The notes below the pieces were generated by a model that was not told where the DNA came from, ran no database searches, and was given only the letters and a program-made list of their open reading frames with translations. Below are positions 24,946 through 26,088 of a stretch of 26,088 nt of DNA, in pieces. The stretch spans positions 1-26,088 of the forward strand of contig DASCPW010000084.1 of assembly GCA_036012725.1 (NCBI GenBank). The letters are read 5' to 3'. The DNA is from GCA-2686765 sp036012725. GTDB taxonomy: Bacteria; Pseudomonadota; Alphaproteobacteria; Rhodospirillales; 2-02-FULL-58-16. Both the position numbers and the translations under genes were made by a program. Each line of letters starts with the position of its first letter. Positions within the stretch are counted from its first letter, which is position 1.

Positions 24946-25418
24946 CAACTTTCTCCGCTATTCTTGCCGCCACTCGCCGTATCCACGGTCAGGGCTTCGT
25001 CGACCACCGTGCGAAAGGCGTCATCGAGCGCCGCGCTGGCGGCCTCTGGATTCCAGATAAGGAAAGATTCGCCGATGCCGACAAACACCGCGCGCCCGGT
25101 GATCCCGGCTTGGTCAGCCAAGTCCTTGGGCAGGATCAGCCGGCCACCGTCATCAAAGCGCAGCAACCGGGCTGGACCGAAAATGCTCATGCCCAGGGCG
25201 CGGCGTTCTTTCGAGAATTTGGGCAGCCGCTGGATACCCGCCTTCATCTCTTCCATCCATTCGACCGGGCAGGCCTCAATGGCTTGAAATTCCAGCGACG
25301 GATAAATATAGACGGCGTTGTTGTGGCGCCCCTCCAACTCGGCGCGGAAAGAGGCGGGAACCGACACCCGTCCTTTCCCGTCAACCTTGTTTTCAAACGT
25401 GCCGGCAAAGAGCGTCAT
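24945..25418 (-). CDS. mraZ: Transcriptional regulator MraZ
   Basis: This 157-residue protein has two SpoVT/AbrB-like halves that form a ring-shaped oligomer and bind repeats upstream of the dcw cluster. The DNA-contacting DxxGR motifs are both present: DGKGR (13-17, followed by VSVPASFR) and DDGGR (89-93, followed by LILPKDL). The start MTLFAGTFENKVDGKGRVSVP is standard; ATG 25418 has a weak AAAGA site. It is the first gene of the cluster and overlaps rsmH by one base. Known MraZ proteins repress their own operon, and a candidate binding site with TGGGA repeats lies about 90-115 nt upstream. Confidence 0.97.
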   Translation of the reverse strand: MTLFAGTFENKVDGKGRVSVPASFRAELEGRHNNAVYIYPSLEFQAIEACPVEWMEEMKAGIQRLPKFSKERRALGMSIFGPARLLRFDDGGRLILPKDLADQAGITGRAVFVGIGESFLIWNPEAASAALDDAFRTVVDEALTVDTASGGKNSGES

Positions 25419-25508
25419 TTCGTTCTTTACACCCCATAGCGCCGCTCCGGCGTTTGGCCGCGAGTTGGCGGCTCAGCAAGCCCCCCGCTAACAACCCATG
25501 AAGAGGAG

Positions 25509-25533
25509 TGGGATATCATGGGAATTTAAGGGG
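25509..25533 (+). promoter_or_regulatory. Candidate MraZ-binding repeats
   Basis: On the plus strand, TGGGA (25509-25513), TGGGA (25519-25523) and an imperfect AGGGG (25529-25533) recur every 10 nt, with spacers TATCA and ATTTA. MraZ is known to bind TGGGN repeats with 5-nt spacers upstream of mraZ. Spacing and position fit. The repeats are on the strand opposite to the mraZ coding strand, and only two of the three are perfect, so the call is tentative. Confidence 0.5.
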
Positions 25534-25538
25534 GTCAA
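25510..25538 (-). promoter_or_regulatory. Candidate proximal mraZ promoter
   Basis: Toward mraZ, TTGACC (25538-25533) is five of six matches to a -35 box. TATCCC (25515-25510) lies 17 nt downstream, with TGA directly before it as an extended -10. The -10 itself is weak. The element coincides with the TGGGA repeats, which would allow MraZ to block RNA polymerase directly. The leader to ATG 25418 would be about 85 nt. Confidence 0.4.
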
Positions 25539-25542
25539 CGCC

Positions 25543-25571
25543 ATAATATGGAATTACTTGGGTTAACAAAG
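25543..25571 (-). promoter_or_regulatory. Candidate distal mraZ promoter
   Basis: On the minus strand TATTAT (25548-25543) is a good -10 match. A -35 is less clear: TTGTTA would be 15 nt away and CTTTGT 17 nt. It lies in the AT-rich part of the intergenic region, just upstream of the proximal candidate. Confidence 0.3.
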
Positions 25572-25802
25572 TCTTACGAAAAGGATTTCCGCCGCTACTA
25601 CCTCTGGCGCAGTTAAACTTTCCGATCCCTTAAAATTGAGATTTGTACTCAGCAAAAAGATTAAGGCAACATTATGTTCGCTTAATGTTCTTTTCTTGGC
25701 AATTTTGGAAAAAATGAGATTATTCTTTCGGGCATTTCAAGGTTGGCCAGCGCGGCAGGCGAAACCCTCTTGCCAAAAAGGCGCTCTCAAATAGGAAAAA
25801 TA

Positions 25803-26088
<286 letters not shown>

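Larger units (their letters stand above)
25419..25802. other. AT-rich intergenic region between rnpB and mraZ
   Basis: This 384-nt stretch has no convincing gene. Its part near mraZ (25419-25500) is GC-rich and forms the likely mraZ leader, with a small hairpin (CGCCG-GAG-CGGCG on the minus strand). The middle (about 25540-25740) is visibly richer in A and T than its surroundings and holds promoter candidates. The part next to rnpB carries T-rich sequence on the minus strand just after the RNase P RNA. Short frames exist, such as 26 codons on the plus strand from an ATG near 25714, but have no supporting features. Confidence 0.7.

Noticed and set aside
25551..25571. Possible CtrA site (TTAA-N7-TTAA) upstream of mraZ
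   Set aside because: TTAACCCAAGTAATT has only one TTAA half; the second half reads AATT, so the match is not adequate.
25714..25794. 26-codon frame on the plus strand between mraZ and rnpB
   Set aside because: Very short, poor ribosome-binding site, no recognisable product, and it lies opposite likely rnpB trailer sequence.

Overview
This window is a conserved chromosomal segment of an alphaproteobacterium, most likely of the Rhodospirillales type. Three points support this: the ATP synthase stalk is encoded by separate b' and b genes beside the c subunit; FtsZ has a very long C-terminal linker; and the gene order ftsZ, lpxC, bamD, recN, ligA follows a division and cell-wall (dcw) cluster. 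MurE carries the DNPR motif of meso-diaminopimelate ligases, and LpxC and BamD show an outer membrane, so the cell is Gram-negative. Species cannot be read from this sequence.

Layout. Positions 1-1450, plus strand: the F0 sector of ATP synthase (end of atpB, then atpE, b', b), followed by a hairpin. Positions 1562-1981, minus strand: an NsrR-type Rrf2 regulator with the three iron-sulfur cysteines and a candidate dyad operator in its own promoter. Everything further right is also on the minus strand, so it is transcribed from right to left. In transcription order: rnpB (RNase P RNA, 5' end outside the window), an AT-rich intergenic region with promoter candidates and a possible MraZ box, then mraZ, rsmH, ftsL, ftsI, murE, murF, mraY, ftsW, murG, murC, murB, ddl, ftsQ, ftsA and ftsZ. 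A strong terminator follows ftsZ. Next comes lpxC alone, ended by a second terminator, and then the operon bamD-recN-ligA.

How the genes work together. MurB, MurC, MurE, MurF and Ddl make cytoplasmic UDP-MurNAc-pentapeptide. MraY and MurG convert it into lipid II. FtsW and FtsI polymerise and crosslink septal peptidoglycan. FtsZ, FtsA, FtsQ and FtsL build the divisome, RsmH methylates 16S rRNA, and MraZ regulates the cluster. LpxC commits precursor to lipid A and BamD inserts outer-membrane proteins. RecN and LigA serve DNA repair and replication. Most junctions in the cluster are 4-nt start/stop overlaps, several with GTG or TTG starts, which suggests strong translational coupling.

No unknown defence system, mobile element, CRISPR array or tRNA was seen. 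The clearest anomaly is that murD, normally between mraY and ftsW, is missing: the two genes are intact and only 19 nt apart. Secondary points are the possible MraZ repeats lying inside a promoter in the orientation opposite to the gene, the 11-1-11 dyad upstream of nsrR, and unusual tails on FtsL, BamD and FtsZ.
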